From NCBI RefSeq assembly GCF_019279795.1, contig NC_056725.1, forward strand, positions 1,071,707,413 through 1,071,771,412: a stretch of DNA of 64,000 bases, written 5' to 3'. A model generated the notes under the pieces. It did not search any database and had not been told where the DNA came from. It saw nothing but the letters and a program-made list of their open reading frames with translations. Made by a program: the position numbers and the translations under genes. This DNA comes from Protopterus annectens (lineage: Eukaryota > Chordata > Ceratodontiformes > Protopteridae). Shown here in pieces: positions 35,831 through 47,545 of this stretch; position 1 is the stretch's first letter, and each line of letters begins with the position of its first letter.

Positions 35831-35934
35831 TTTGCATATAAGTAGTTTATTATCCTCTTCAAAGTCTACACTGCTAACTGTGCTAAGCAATGGGCAAACC
35901 CATGCATACACGCGCAAATACGGGCAGCTATATC

Positions 35935-37545
<1,611 letters not shown>

Positions 37546-37549
37546 TATG

Positions 37550-37705
37550 CTGTAATGTCACAGGTTCATAGGTAAGTGCAAGACTATCTGTCCTTGCAAG
37601 CCATTTTAACTTTAGCCAATTTCCTTTAAAGTGTAAGAATCAAATCCTGTACTTTGTGAGATAAACACCTTAACCATTGAGCCAGCTCCCAAACCCCAGT
37701 ATACT
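37550..37705 (-). repeat. tRNA-derived SINE with CR1-like tail
   Basis: On the minus strand the head is GCTGGCTCAATGGTTAAGGT with a box B-like GGATTTGATTCTTAC. The body has AATTGGCTAAAG. The tail reads GGACAGATAGTCTTGCACTT then ACCTATGAACC, which resembles the 3' end of the CR1 elements in this window (GGGCAGATAGCCTAGTACCT then ACCTATGAACC). This suggests mobilisation by CR1. Confidence 0.7.
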
Positions 37706-38573
37706 GGGCTTGTCCAGGATATAAACCCAGGACATCTTACAACCAATGGGAGAGTCATACCCCTACAGTAGCAAAACAGAAGCAGCTACAGCTTTGAATC
37801 CTGCAAAAAGAGTGAGCTATCTGACTAAAACTAGCACTGTTCTTGTGATGTGTTTAAAAAAAAGATTGCCTCTCTGACTAATTGAAACTGCCTCTTGGGC
37901 CCTAAGGTCAAAAAAGCATGGCAACAAGTGCTTCCCTATAAGGATCTTGACTACTACCAAACTTGTATCACAGCTGTTTGAGGCTGAGAACAACATGTGT
38001 AAATGTAACAGTCTTCTTTCTTTCTTTCTTAATTTCTTTCTTCCTTCCTTTGTTTGCTTCTAAACCACACACATTTCAGTATTCTCATTCTGAGGTCAAT
38101 GCACTTGGAGAAAGAAAGTTCGCATGTAAGCAGTGGAAAGCCTGTCTCTTTATTCCTCAAGGAGGCTGCAAGATTGAACAATCCTTAGACAAGCCATAAA
38201 CAAGTAAGGGTATCTCATTTGTAACAGTCTTAATAATAAACAAAATAAATACTGCAACACATTAATTGGTATGCTAGATCAAAACAGAAACAAGCTCGGT
38301 TAGCCCAAGCCACAGCATGTTAAGTGTTTTATTTTTCAGTTGATGTTTCTGTCACATTGTTTACTTAAGTGCCTTTATTTGTGGGAGTGTCGGTTATTTT
38401 GTTAGTGTAAACCACACAGAAGGAATGGCCAATTATTTTAGTATTTAGTACATTTACAGAGCAGAGGAGCCTGGGGCTGGCAGGGTAATAATCAGACAGC
38501 AGAACTCTCCCTTGCACTCACCCAGCAGGATAGCAGCTGCAGAGAATTTGAAGAGCATTATCACAAATGCAAC
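37706..38573. other. Spacer with (TTTC)n at 38,014-38,050
   Basis: A short TTTC/TTCC microsatellite is the only clear feature. A plus frame at 37,963-38,199 runs through it and is not convincing as a gene. Confidence 0.4.
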
Positions 38574-38793
38574 TGTGGTGGTGGTGCTGCGGTAGAGTTG
38601 TCGACTCACAGTAAGACGTTGTCTTGTTCGATTCTCAGCTAGAGCGTCTTCTGTGTGGAGACATACATGAATGGGCATACCTTCATTGAAGGTTGTGCAT
38701 CAGGGCTGGCAACTCGGTACGTAAAAATCTACTGCCAATCATTAGCGGACCGGAGTTCCGCTGTGGCAACCCCTAACTGGGAAAAGCCAAAAG
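38574..38793 (+). repeat. V-SINE-like element, copy 1
   Basis: The head GGTGCTGCGGTAGAGTTGTC and box B-like TTGTTCGATTCTCAGC are followed by GCGTCTTCTGTGTGGAGACA and GAAGGTTGTGCATCAGGGCT. The 3' end reads GTTCCGCTGTGGCAACCCCT then AACTGGGAAAAGCC. A GTGGCGACCCCTAA plus AAGCCGAAA ending is the conserved 3' feature I know from vertebrate V-SINEs. Copy 2 is at 46,360-46,580. Confidence 0.75.
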
Positions 38794-39309
38794 ATACAAC
38801 ATAATAGCTGTTAACCATAAGCCTGTTAAAAGATATACCAAGATGTAAAGGTTTTGCGCTGAGCAGAATTAAATATTTGTCAGCTTTAATAAGGTAGTGA
38901 GAATGATCAGTAGGAAAATCCATTCAATTTGATGATGGATTTTCATTTCCATTATGCAATTTCAATTGCATGAGTTTGTCACCCTTTCTATTCCACATCT
39001 TTGGCAAGAAAATGTTTTTGCTCATGAATGCCTGCCTGGTATGATTTAGACTAGTGTTAATAGGTGCGGGTGGCCAAATAGCCTTAGTAGGAAGTGTTGT
39101 TGGGATAGAAAGTGAGGTAAATCAGAGTGGTTCAAGTATGTATAGGTGGGGAGATCTTGGGTTTAGCTTCTTTGGTGTGGGTTTTCTAATGGAGCCATAG
39201 AGAAGGTGTTGTTAAGACAGTAAAAAGATGCTAGGATACATTTGTTATTGTAATATGGTATTGCATTCTCTTTGAATTATTTTTTTCTGGAAAGCATATT
39301 CCTGGTAGA
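38794..39309. other. Spacer without recognised features
   Basis: No repeat partner or domain is seen. Confidence 0.4.
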
Positions 39310-39432
39310 TAGATTAGCTAGTTGTCCTTATTGACCATTTAAGTCTAGCCAATTTCTCTTTCAAAGGTGAGAATCAAACACTGTACCTTGTGTATGTGAG
39401 GAAGTAACTTAATCATTATACCAACCCCACAT
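39310..39432 (-). repeat. tRNA-derived SINE, second copy of the 37.6-kb family
   Basis: On the minus strand GGGGTTGGTATAATGATTAA and CAGTGTTTGATTCTCACC are the tRNA-like boxes, followed by AATTGGCTAGACTTAAATGG as in the 37.6-kb copy. The tail is decayed. Confidence 0.6.
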
Positions 39433-39449
39433 TTACATTGAATGAGATT

Positions 39450-41070
39450 GCTGACAGGTGGTCTCATTGTCAGTTTTACAGGTTCCAAGCAATAGCTCCA
39501 AAGGCAGAAGGTTTGCCAAATGGGATTCCAGAGAAAGCTTTGGATTTAGGGTGGGTCTAAGTAGAAGCAAGTTTGTTTTTGGTATGAGATATTTGGTAGC
39601 CCTTTCTAGGTGGTTAATTCAACAGTCTTGGTCAGATTCTACCAACAGGTATTATAACGTGGCATTCTCATGTTTTTATTTTTTTTCTGGCTAGATTACC
39701 TAAAAAAGGAGAGAAGAGGGAGTGGTCAGTTTTTTTGTTGGCTAGGTATGTAGTTCGTAGATGTAGGGCAAAGGATTCTTTAAGAACAATCATGGTGCAT
39801 TTAGCAGCACTGAGATGAGTTAAAAGGTGGGCAGGTAGTAGAGAATTTATTAAGAAGTGGTTAAGTGGCAGAATTTTGAAAGGTTGGGAGACAGGGGCTC
39901 TTTGGTGGATGACAAGATGCCAATAGGTAGACAATTGTTATAAAAGGTCTGTATTTAGTATCTGTTATGGTTGACTCTTGTGTTTTGTGGGCAGCTTTGG
40001 TAATATGTTTATATTATGGTGCATTTAGGATTAGCAAACCTTTAGATTTGAGGAGAGAGAATGTTTGTTTGGCAGGTGATTCAGTTTGTGCTTGGATTAC
40101 AAAATCCAAAACAGATCAGGTAGATAAGGGGAAACCAAGTGATTCTGAATAAAGATAATGTTGGGATGTTATGTATGTTGCGCTCACTGAGGTCCTTGAA
40201 GAGGATTTCTTAGGCAAAGGACATTGGATTTTTTTTTAGCACAGTAGATGGAAAATGTTTGTTAAATCAGTTTAATTTAGTGTTGCAAAATCCTTTCACA
40301 AGTCAAGTATTGTAGGTGGAAAGCATTAATCACATTCTTTCAGGATAGGCAGAAAATCTGAATAGGTGTGGGAAGGAAAGCTGTTTCTTAGAATGAAAGA
40401 AAGGAAGATGGTTCTCAGATGGGTATAAGCTTTCTATTATATTGTGCTCTCATTGTTGTACATCATAGAAGATTTTTATTATCAGGCATTTGTTCATGTC
40501 TTGAACTGCAAACCATATATAATAAGACTTGATGGAAGTTTTTTGGCCCTCAGTTCTATAGCATGAGATGTAATGTGGAAAGGAATGTGAAATATGATGT
40601 AGGGGGCACTTGTTACCCATGCTATAAGATTTCTGAGGTATGGACCTTAGTTTTTTTTTAACTCATTTTGGGGGTAAATGACTTGTTGATTATATTTAAA
40701 TGAAGACTGCTGTCCCTGATTGACCCTGATTAAAAAGGATTTCCTTGTAGTGTAACAGACACTTCCCAGGACTTTGGAGGCATGGCCTTCCATTATTCTT
40801 AGGTTGGGTTAGAGAAGTCTAGCTGATGTGTCATCTGTATAGAATATTCTAGGCATTTTATTAATTACAAGGTCTCAGGAGCTTCTTCTTCTTCTTTAGG
40901 TGTATTAATGGTAGCAAATAAAGCCTTTGCTGATAGGGATAGAATATGGTTTAGAAGGGATGGCATTCACCTAAGTGTCTTGGGTGCTGATATTTTTAAT
41001 GTGACTATTACTTTATTTTTAAATGGGTGCTTGAGAAGGATGTTAAAAGTAAATATGTAAGAGACAAAAA
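39450..41070 (+). mobile_element. Tyrosine-recombinase retroelement fossil (DIRS/Ngaro-like)
   Basis: The plus strand holds a tyrosine recombinase remnant at about 39,570-40,150: WSDSTNRYYNVAF and GSREFIKKWLSGRILKGWE in the N-terminal binding part, then YYGAFRISKPLDLRRENV and ITKSKTDQVDKGKP. The arginine of GAFRIS is the first catalytic residue of the family. Further on (about 40,650-41,060) lies an SGNH-hydrolase-like remnant with an HFGG-type block and WFRRDGIHLSVLGADIFNV-like residues. Recombinase and SGNH hydrolase together are known from Ngaro/DIRS-type elements. No reverse transcriptase is seen here. The element is an old fossil with many breaks. Confidence 0.6.
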
Positions 41071-41756
41071 TTTTGGTTAATGAGGGTTGGGAAAGTATGG
41101 AACAGGCTGGTAAGTGGGCAGTATGGTATGCTGATTGTTTATATTTGGATTCCCCCTTTATTGAGGTCTTATCTGATTTTATTTCAGCAGTGAAGAGTGC
41201 AGATGTGCTCCTAGACATTTCTGTTGTGCTCTGGCATGATAGGGAACTGTACTGGATTTGATTCTCATAGATGAGTGACCAGGTAATGCTTTAGTTTCTG
41301 TCAGATGAATGCTATTGTAACTGTTGAGATTTTGTTGATGAATTCATATTATATTTGTTGATAATAAGACAAATCTAGTTTGTTCATTGTGTCAAAAGTG
41401 TGTGTGTTGGGGGGAGTTAAGTTCTTCATGAACAAGGTCATTTATTTACTTAAATGAGTGCGCCAGGACCATCAGACTTACACATGTACACCTGTTTAGT
41501 GCAAACACTAAGCAACACAAGTGCATGCAGTTCAGCTTTGGTAGTCATCACCATAACATATTGTATCTTTGATCCAAACATGTTTTTCTATGCAGTCCAC
41601 TAGTGGTATAAACAGATAAAACTGTCAGGGAGCTGTAATTCTAATTTGTGTTTTTCAAGAAAGTGGTTTGCATTTGATAAATAATATAGAATATATATTG
41701 TTTCCATGTTACATTCACATATTTTAGTCTTCTTTTTGTCTATACTAAGAAATATG

Positions 41757-41900
41757 GGTCTATATTAAAAGACCGAAGAGGTGTTTCAGTGAACACCTCT
41801 TGGTCGACACATAATGAGCGAATGCACTAAAGTGCAAATGCTCAAAACAGCATTTTCTTACCCTGGGAAAGAAACCGCTAGCACAAACACACACACTTTA
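41757..41900. mobile_element. Possible one end of a MITE related to the 45.7-kb element
   Basis: GGGTCTATATTAAAAGACCG resembles the terminal repeat GGGTCTATATTATAAGCA of the 45.7-kb element. Just inside is a perfect hairpin, GAGGTGTT TCAGTG AACACCTC. I find no matching second end. Confidence 0.35.
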
Positions 41901-43030
41901 AAACATAACAACATGGGGGGCTGTGCCCCCCCACACCCCCCATAACTAAATATACCAACTCTGAGATCACACTACAGTGAGGAAAGGGGCAAACACATGG
42001 GGATGGCCCAGCAATTTCTTTCCCAGTGAATCCTGCATTTTTTGCACTGTATTTCAGTTGCTGTGTTCTTGACCATTTGTGCAATACTTGAAATTATGTT
42101 TCATTCCTTTGGTATATTTTATTGCACATCAGTCCTATTATTCATCTTCCTGTCTTCAGCAAAAATCATTCTTTTTTTTTCAAGCCCCTGCAGTGTCATT
42201 ACACACATATTGTGAAGAACCGTCAACAGTACTAACCTCTGTGGATCCACATTAGTTATCATGCTTTCACTTGAGTGGACCTCATTTACTTTCCAAATTT
42301 GTGTTTTTTAAACCAGTGTTGTACCACTAATGCTACATCCTAAAATCTACTCCAAGTCTGCCTAATTTAGTAAATTTAAATAAATAAATAATAGTCTATC
42401 TTGCTGTGCCATCTTCAAAATTAATTAATTAAAACAAACAGTAGGTTCTTTCATTTTACCACATTTCAGACTTTACACCCGCCCCCCCCCAAAAAAAAAT
42501 ACAGTTATGTAGTAGCACAAAAGAATGCCAAACACAAAGCACTTCCACATAATTAATTAATTAATGCTTTCAAAATGGATGTCTGGCTTATATAAAGTAT
42601 CATATGCCTTGGTAATGATCCAGTAGGTTGACATGCATACTCCATTTCTTGACTACTGTCATTGTTACCCAACCAGATAATTCTATTAGATTTGCATGGC
42701 ATGTTTTTCCTTTTGTGAGCTCGCACTGCCTTGGGTCCAATGCCAAACTGGCATCCAAATTTTAAAATTTCTTCAAAACATAGTGCATGTCTGAGGCCAG
42801 ATTGACTGGTCATATTCACATACTTCATTCAGTGAACTGGGGTTCTAAACACATTAACAAAAGTCCCAGTCCATTTATAGATCTGAACTCACATAAAGGA
42901 TGAAGTTATTTATTTATTTATTTATTTTATTCTTATTTTTACTCTGGGATTCAGAAAAACAATGTCCATGATCACAGCCAAGCCAGCACTATTTATAATG
43001 CTTATTACTAAGGCAGGCCATTGTGCACAA
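41900..43030. other. Unassigned stretch with (TTTA)n at 42,905-42,930
   Basis: A minus frame at 42,553-42,828 (91 codons) contains GLRHALCFEEILKFGCQFGI but I do not recognise it. The rest is AT-rich with short homopolymers. No supported gene. Confidence 0.35.
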
Positions 43031-43335
43031 CAAGCAGCAGTACATATCCTCAGCCAGACTGTGTTAGATTGCACTACATATCCACAGATAAATTGTGTTA
43101 ATTACCAGCTCCACACTGAGGCCACAGTACATATCCCCAGCCAGACTTTGTTGGACTACCAGCTCCACACTGAGTACACAGACACAGTACAAATCCACAG
43201 CCAGATTGTGTTAATTACCAGCTCCACACTGAGGCCACAGTACATATCCACAGCCAGACTTTGTTAGATTACCAGCTCCACACTGAGGGCACAGACACAG
43301 TACAAATCCACAGCCAGATTGTGTTAGATTACCTT
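43030..43335. repeat. Minisatellite, ~60/125-bp unit
   Basis: The words CACAGCCAGACTTTGTTAGA, TTACCAGCTCCACACTGAGG and CAGTACATATCCACAGCCAG recur about five times. Two alternating subunits, with and without ACAGACACAGTACAAATCC, give a higher-order period near 125. Confidence 0.85.
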
Positions 43336-43834
43336 GCAGCCAGAGTAAAATATGAGCAACTGAAGTACATTTTGAATGAGCAAGAGAAACTCTGGTGGTT
43401 GTTGCGAGTTTGCTTGTGATATTGACAATGGTGATGTAATGTACACCAATTTATATGCAGAAAACTGTTCCATGAAGGGGAAAATGTCATGGATGGGTAA
43501 GGGTGGAGCAAATATTTCACTATTACAAGAGAAACCACAGAGATGGAAAGAAGAGTGCAAAAGGAGCTGCCCACCAAAGCAGGACTACAAAGCACAATGG
43601 AGAAAGTGGTATGACAATACGTGAATGTAGAGTAATGTGAAACTTAGGAGATGTGGGATGCAGTAAATCGTGATTTTGTACAAACCTGCACTAGTCCTGA
43701 TTACATCAGAGGGTGAGTACTGGACCTGCAATATTGTCTGAAAGTCATTAAAACAGGAAAATACAATACAATACCCTCAGGATAGTTGACTCATCAAGTC
43801 AGTCCAGGTGATGTTATGTATCTTATGTACCCTA

Positions 43835-44235
43835 ACAAGAGGAGCCACTGAAGCAGTCTGGCTAAAGGAGGTCAAAAAACACACATATCAGGTACACTTA
43901 AAACACATTTGCAGATTGATAGGAAGAAAATAAAGAAAGATTGGCTTAAAGAGAGTCGAACCCTTGCTAGCCCTACTGGTTTCTTCTGTACCATTCTATT
44001 AGTAAGTGGTGCCACTGAGGGAATTTGTCAAAGATGTGTCATAAAAAACACAAATATCTGGGAAATGTAGCACATTTGCTGAGTGACAGTAAGAAAAGAA
44101 AGATAGGCCCCTGGGGAGTTCATGCCATTCCTTTCTTAGTGTTATTCTGTTCACCAGTGCATTAGCAAGGGGAGCTACTAAAGCAGTCAAACTAAAAGGA
44201 GTCATAAAACACACATATCATGAAAATGACACATT
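43835..44235. repeat. Tandem repeat, three ~165-bp units
   Basis: The phrase GGAGCCACTGAAGCAGTCTG followed by AAACACACATATCA recurs near 43,840, 44,006 and 44,173, with CACATTTGCAGATTG about 65 bases later each time. Units differ by 20 percent or more, so the array is old. Confidence 0.7.
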
Positions 44236-44254
44236 TGTAGACTGCAAACTGAAC

Positions 44255-44358
44255 ATTATATAACAGCATTCCAGTCCCAGAGACTCAAACCTCCACACCC
44301 TGTGCATTGACACAGTAGAACTCATTACATGAGTACACTAAGCCATTGAAGCTTTTAG
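44255..44358 (-). repeat. tRNA-like SINE head
   Basis: On the minus strand ATGGCTTAGTGTACTCATGT and GGAGGTTTGAGTCTCTGG match box A and box B and resemble the 2.3-kb SINE head. There is no clear body. Confidence 0.45.
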
Positions 44359-44633
44359 ATTAAAGGAGTTAGATTTACTTTATTTCAGATTTCCATAGTG
44401 ACATGCAACAATGCTTCACTCGTTTGCATGACAGATGGAAATATCTTTAACATGGTATATGGATTAGAAATCATTTTTGCCATAGGACAACAAATGCTAT
44501 TTCGTATTGGTTATATATGTGCATTGATGCTGTCCTGTGTGACCAACTGCACTATGTATGGACGCAGAAAGATGAGTTTTCTTTAGAAGCCCTTTGGCAT
44601 GTGTGTAGTACTTTTATCCATTTTTGACTATAT

Positions 44634-44698
<65 letters not shown>
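44634..44698. repeat. (TA)n microsatellite
   Basis: About 64 bases of alternating TA. Minus-strand frames that run into it (44,614-44,986) are not supported as genes. Confidence 0.95.
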
Positions 44699-44701
<3 letters not shown>

Positions 44702-44994
44702 ATTAGAGAAGGGAAAGTTAGGCCAGGAGGGTAGAGAAGTAAATGGTTGGTTACAGGGGGAGGCTGGATACTTAGGAAAGGTAGACATGAATGATAGGTT
44801 GTGGAGTAACACACAATGAGGGAGAGAGGACACAGTGGTGAAAGAGATAGACAAACAGGAGAAGACAATGGTGATCTGATGGTGATGTAACATCCAGGAA
44901 TACACATAGGCACACAAGTGAGGGAAACACTGAGTTGGGGGATAGGATTGATTGTTCAAAAATGCAGTCTCTGCCAGCTTATACACAGTGGATG

Positions 44995-45380
44995 ATTAAT
45001 CATCACCCTACAAACTGTCATCACTGTGTACTGCCTCAGAAGGTGTAGTCAGCATTGGGAATGACTTATTTAGTCGCTGGACCATGGTCTCCATACAGTT
45101 GATGCAGGCAACCAAATCCTGTGTATTTTATCCCCATAAGATTTGCCAACTCCTAATGGGTGAAAAAATGTCACCTTTACTTGCAGTAGTACTGTACCAT
45201 CCTCCAGTGCTGGGCTACCCGACACAGGTGGTGTAGGTAGGGAAATGGTGTGGATGCAACCACAGCAGGCTGGAACCCTGATTTGCTGGATGCATTTGGT
45301 CATGGAATTGATGGCACAAATGCTGTCACCTATGGCAGAATAACTGGCCTTTCTGTTGGATTTAGTGCAGGTTGATTCTC
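44995..45380 (-). pseudogene. Possible C-terminal remnant of a Harbinger Myb-like protein
   Basis: The minus strand reads SYSAIGDSICAINSMTKCIQ and, after frame changes, DLVACINCMETMVQRLNKSF followed by SEAVHSDDSL and a stop. Short helical, methionine-rich endings of this style close the Myb-like partner proteins of Harbinger elements. No SANT domain is present, so the call is tentative. It could also be a decayed host exon. Confidence 0.3.
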
Positions 45381-45703
45381 TGCTACATATAACAGTAACA
45401 GAAATGGAGAGAACCTCCCCCTCCCAAAAAAAAAATATATTTATAAAAATAAATAAACATATGAAAGAGAAAGAATAGCATCAAAAAAGGTCAGGGAAGA
45501 GAAATATAAAACAATGAATATTGCATTATTAATTAAATTGATACTCATATAATAAAGTATAATAACTTTTGAATGTTAGCACGTACACAAGTATTTCTTT
45601 AAACTGTTTTTATGATTATAATATATATGAGGGGAGGGAGCTAAGACAAAAGCCAGCTTCATGTGCAGTCCGACATAAAACAATAATAACTGCAGAATCT
45701 CTC

Positions 45704-46336
45704 GGGTCTATATTATAAGCACGAAGGTGTACTTACCCGAATACATAAACGTTGACACATCTTCCTCGAACCAAGAAAACATCGATCGTCTTGAAGCGTG
45801 AAATCTGAAATGTCAAATTGTCATGGTTGGCATTTCTGCGGTATAGTTCTGTAAGGTAAGTGTGCGATAGTTACGGACCTTAGGGTTAAGGTGTGGGTTA
45901 AGGTGAGTGCATAGATGGTAATGTATGTGAGATTTAGTGTAGGATTAGAAGTAGGGTTTTGTTAAGTGTATGTGTGTGGATTATTTAGTTTGTTTGGGTA
46001 TAGCTTCTTAAGGTAAGTGTGTGACAGTTACGGACCTTAGGGTTTGGGTGCGGGTTAAGATAAGTGCATACACGGTGGTATATGCAAGATTTAGTGTAGG
46101 GTTAGAAGTAGGGTTTAGTTTAGCGTTAGAAGTAGGGTTTTGGTTAGTGTATTATGTGGTTTATTTAGTTTGTTTGGGTAGGTAATATGTAGCGGGTGGT
46201 GGGGTGGGTCAACTATGACTGTTCGAGTTTTTGAATTTCATGGTTTAGGGCGTTCGGTGTATTTCGCGGTTCGTGGAATATGTGTCAGTGTTTTAGTATT
46301 TGGTTAATAGGGCTTTCATGCTTATAATATAGACCC
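45704..46336. mobile_element. MITE with 22-bp terminal inverted repeats
   Basis: The left end GGGTCTATATTATAAGCA(C)GAA and the reverse of the right end GGGTCTATATTATAAGCA(T)GAA differ at one position. Inside, a unit of about 170 bp is repeated: GGTAAGTGTGCGATAGTTAC at about 45,856 and GGTAAGTGTGTGACAGTTAC at about 46,013, each followed by GGACCTTAGGGTT and GTGTAGG(G)TTAGAAGTAGGG. The flanks AATCTCTC and AATCTATC could be an 8-bp target duplication if the right end lies one base further. No protein is encoded, so an autonomous partner elsewhere must have moved it. Confidence 0.8.
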
Positions 46337-46359
46337 AAATCTATCATTACTTATTTTTC

Positions 46360-46580
46360 GTGGTGGTGGTGCTGCGGTAGCGTTGTCGCCTCACAGTAAG
46401 ACGCTTTCCAGTTCGATTCACAGCTAGAGCGTCTTCTGCATGGAGACATGCATGAATGGACATACCTTCGATGAAGGTTGTGCATCAGGGCTGGTAAATC
46501 GGCACATAAAAATCAACTACCAATCATTAGCGGACCGGAATTCCCCTGTGGCGATCCCTAACCGGGAAAAGCCGAAAAAC
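46360..46580 (+). repeat. V-SINE-like element, copy 2
   Basis: It matches 38,574-38,793 over its whole length at about 90 percent by eye. The 3' end is better kept here: TCCCCTGTGGCGATCCCTAA then CCGGGAAAAGCCGAAAAAC. Confidence 0.8.
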
Positions 46581-46904
46581 ACAAATTGACATTTAATTAC
46601 TGGAAAATTCCAACTGGGTAGGACCCCATTTTCAGTGAAGGCCCAGGGAGAAAAGCTCGAAAGTATTATAAAACATTTAAGAACTATAATTTTACAGTGT
46701 ATAAAAATAATACCAAAAACAAATACAGTGTAAATAATTACACCAAATTACACATAATATGAAAACATTGGTTAAGAATAGATACATGTTATATGACAAT
46801 GAAATTTTAGCCAGTTTATAGAGAAATGAAAGGTAAATTAGTATAATACAAACATGAATTGTAATACGAAATGAGAAGAAAACAGGATTATGGCATATTT
46901 AGAG

Positions 46905-47440
46905 AGAAAGTCAGGGGAGAGAAATTGTTAGAAGTAAGGAAGTGAGTGAAGATGGGATAGTAAGGAGATGTAAGGTATAAATAGGTATTTGTTCACATGT
47001 AGGGATATAATTTATTCTGGTGTTGAGAAAGAAAAGAGACTGCTTTTGGCTAAAAAAATGTTCAGAATGGTTTTGAAGGATAGGAGAGAGGGTGATGTGT
47101 TGACCTGATGGATAGAAATAAGCAGTTCCAGGCCTTAGCAACATGGTGCGACTACAGACAATGCCCAGCAGATTTGATAGGTTTGTGGACAGACATTAGT
47201 TTTTGGTCATAGGATCATAATGACCAACTAAGAACATAGTTGTGTAGAATGTTATATAGTGCTAGACAAATTAATAGATTCTGGATAAGTTTACAGGTGG
47301 TAAGAATCTTTGTTTTTGATGAGTTTTCTTATGTAATTTTGTAGATGCCAGTCAAATTTAAGATTATCATCCACTGTTATCCCTAATGATTTGTTATGTC
47401 AATTGACTTTAGTAGCTGCATTATCAGAAGACAGGACTAT
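46905..47440 (-). mobile_element. L2-type LINE, C-terminal reverse transcriptase fragment
   Basis: The minus strand reads KSLGITVDDNLKFDWHLQNY and IRKLIKN, the thumb region after the catalytic core of L2/CR1-group reverse transcriptases, then decayed coding to about 46,900. It ends exactly where the CR1 tail at 47,443 begins. It may be the continuation of the fragment at 52.75-53.65 kb on the same strand. Confidence 0.55.
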
Positions 47441-47545
47441 ACATAGGTTCATAGGTTCATAGGTTCATAGGTAGGTACTAGGCTATCTGCCCGATGGCAT
47501 TTATAAGCCTAGCCAGAATGTGTTGGCTTTCACTGTCCCCTTAGA

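Noticed and set aside
42553-42828. 91-codon minus frame as a host exon
   Set aside because: No domain, splice context or conserved partner; length is within chance for AT-rich sequence of this size.
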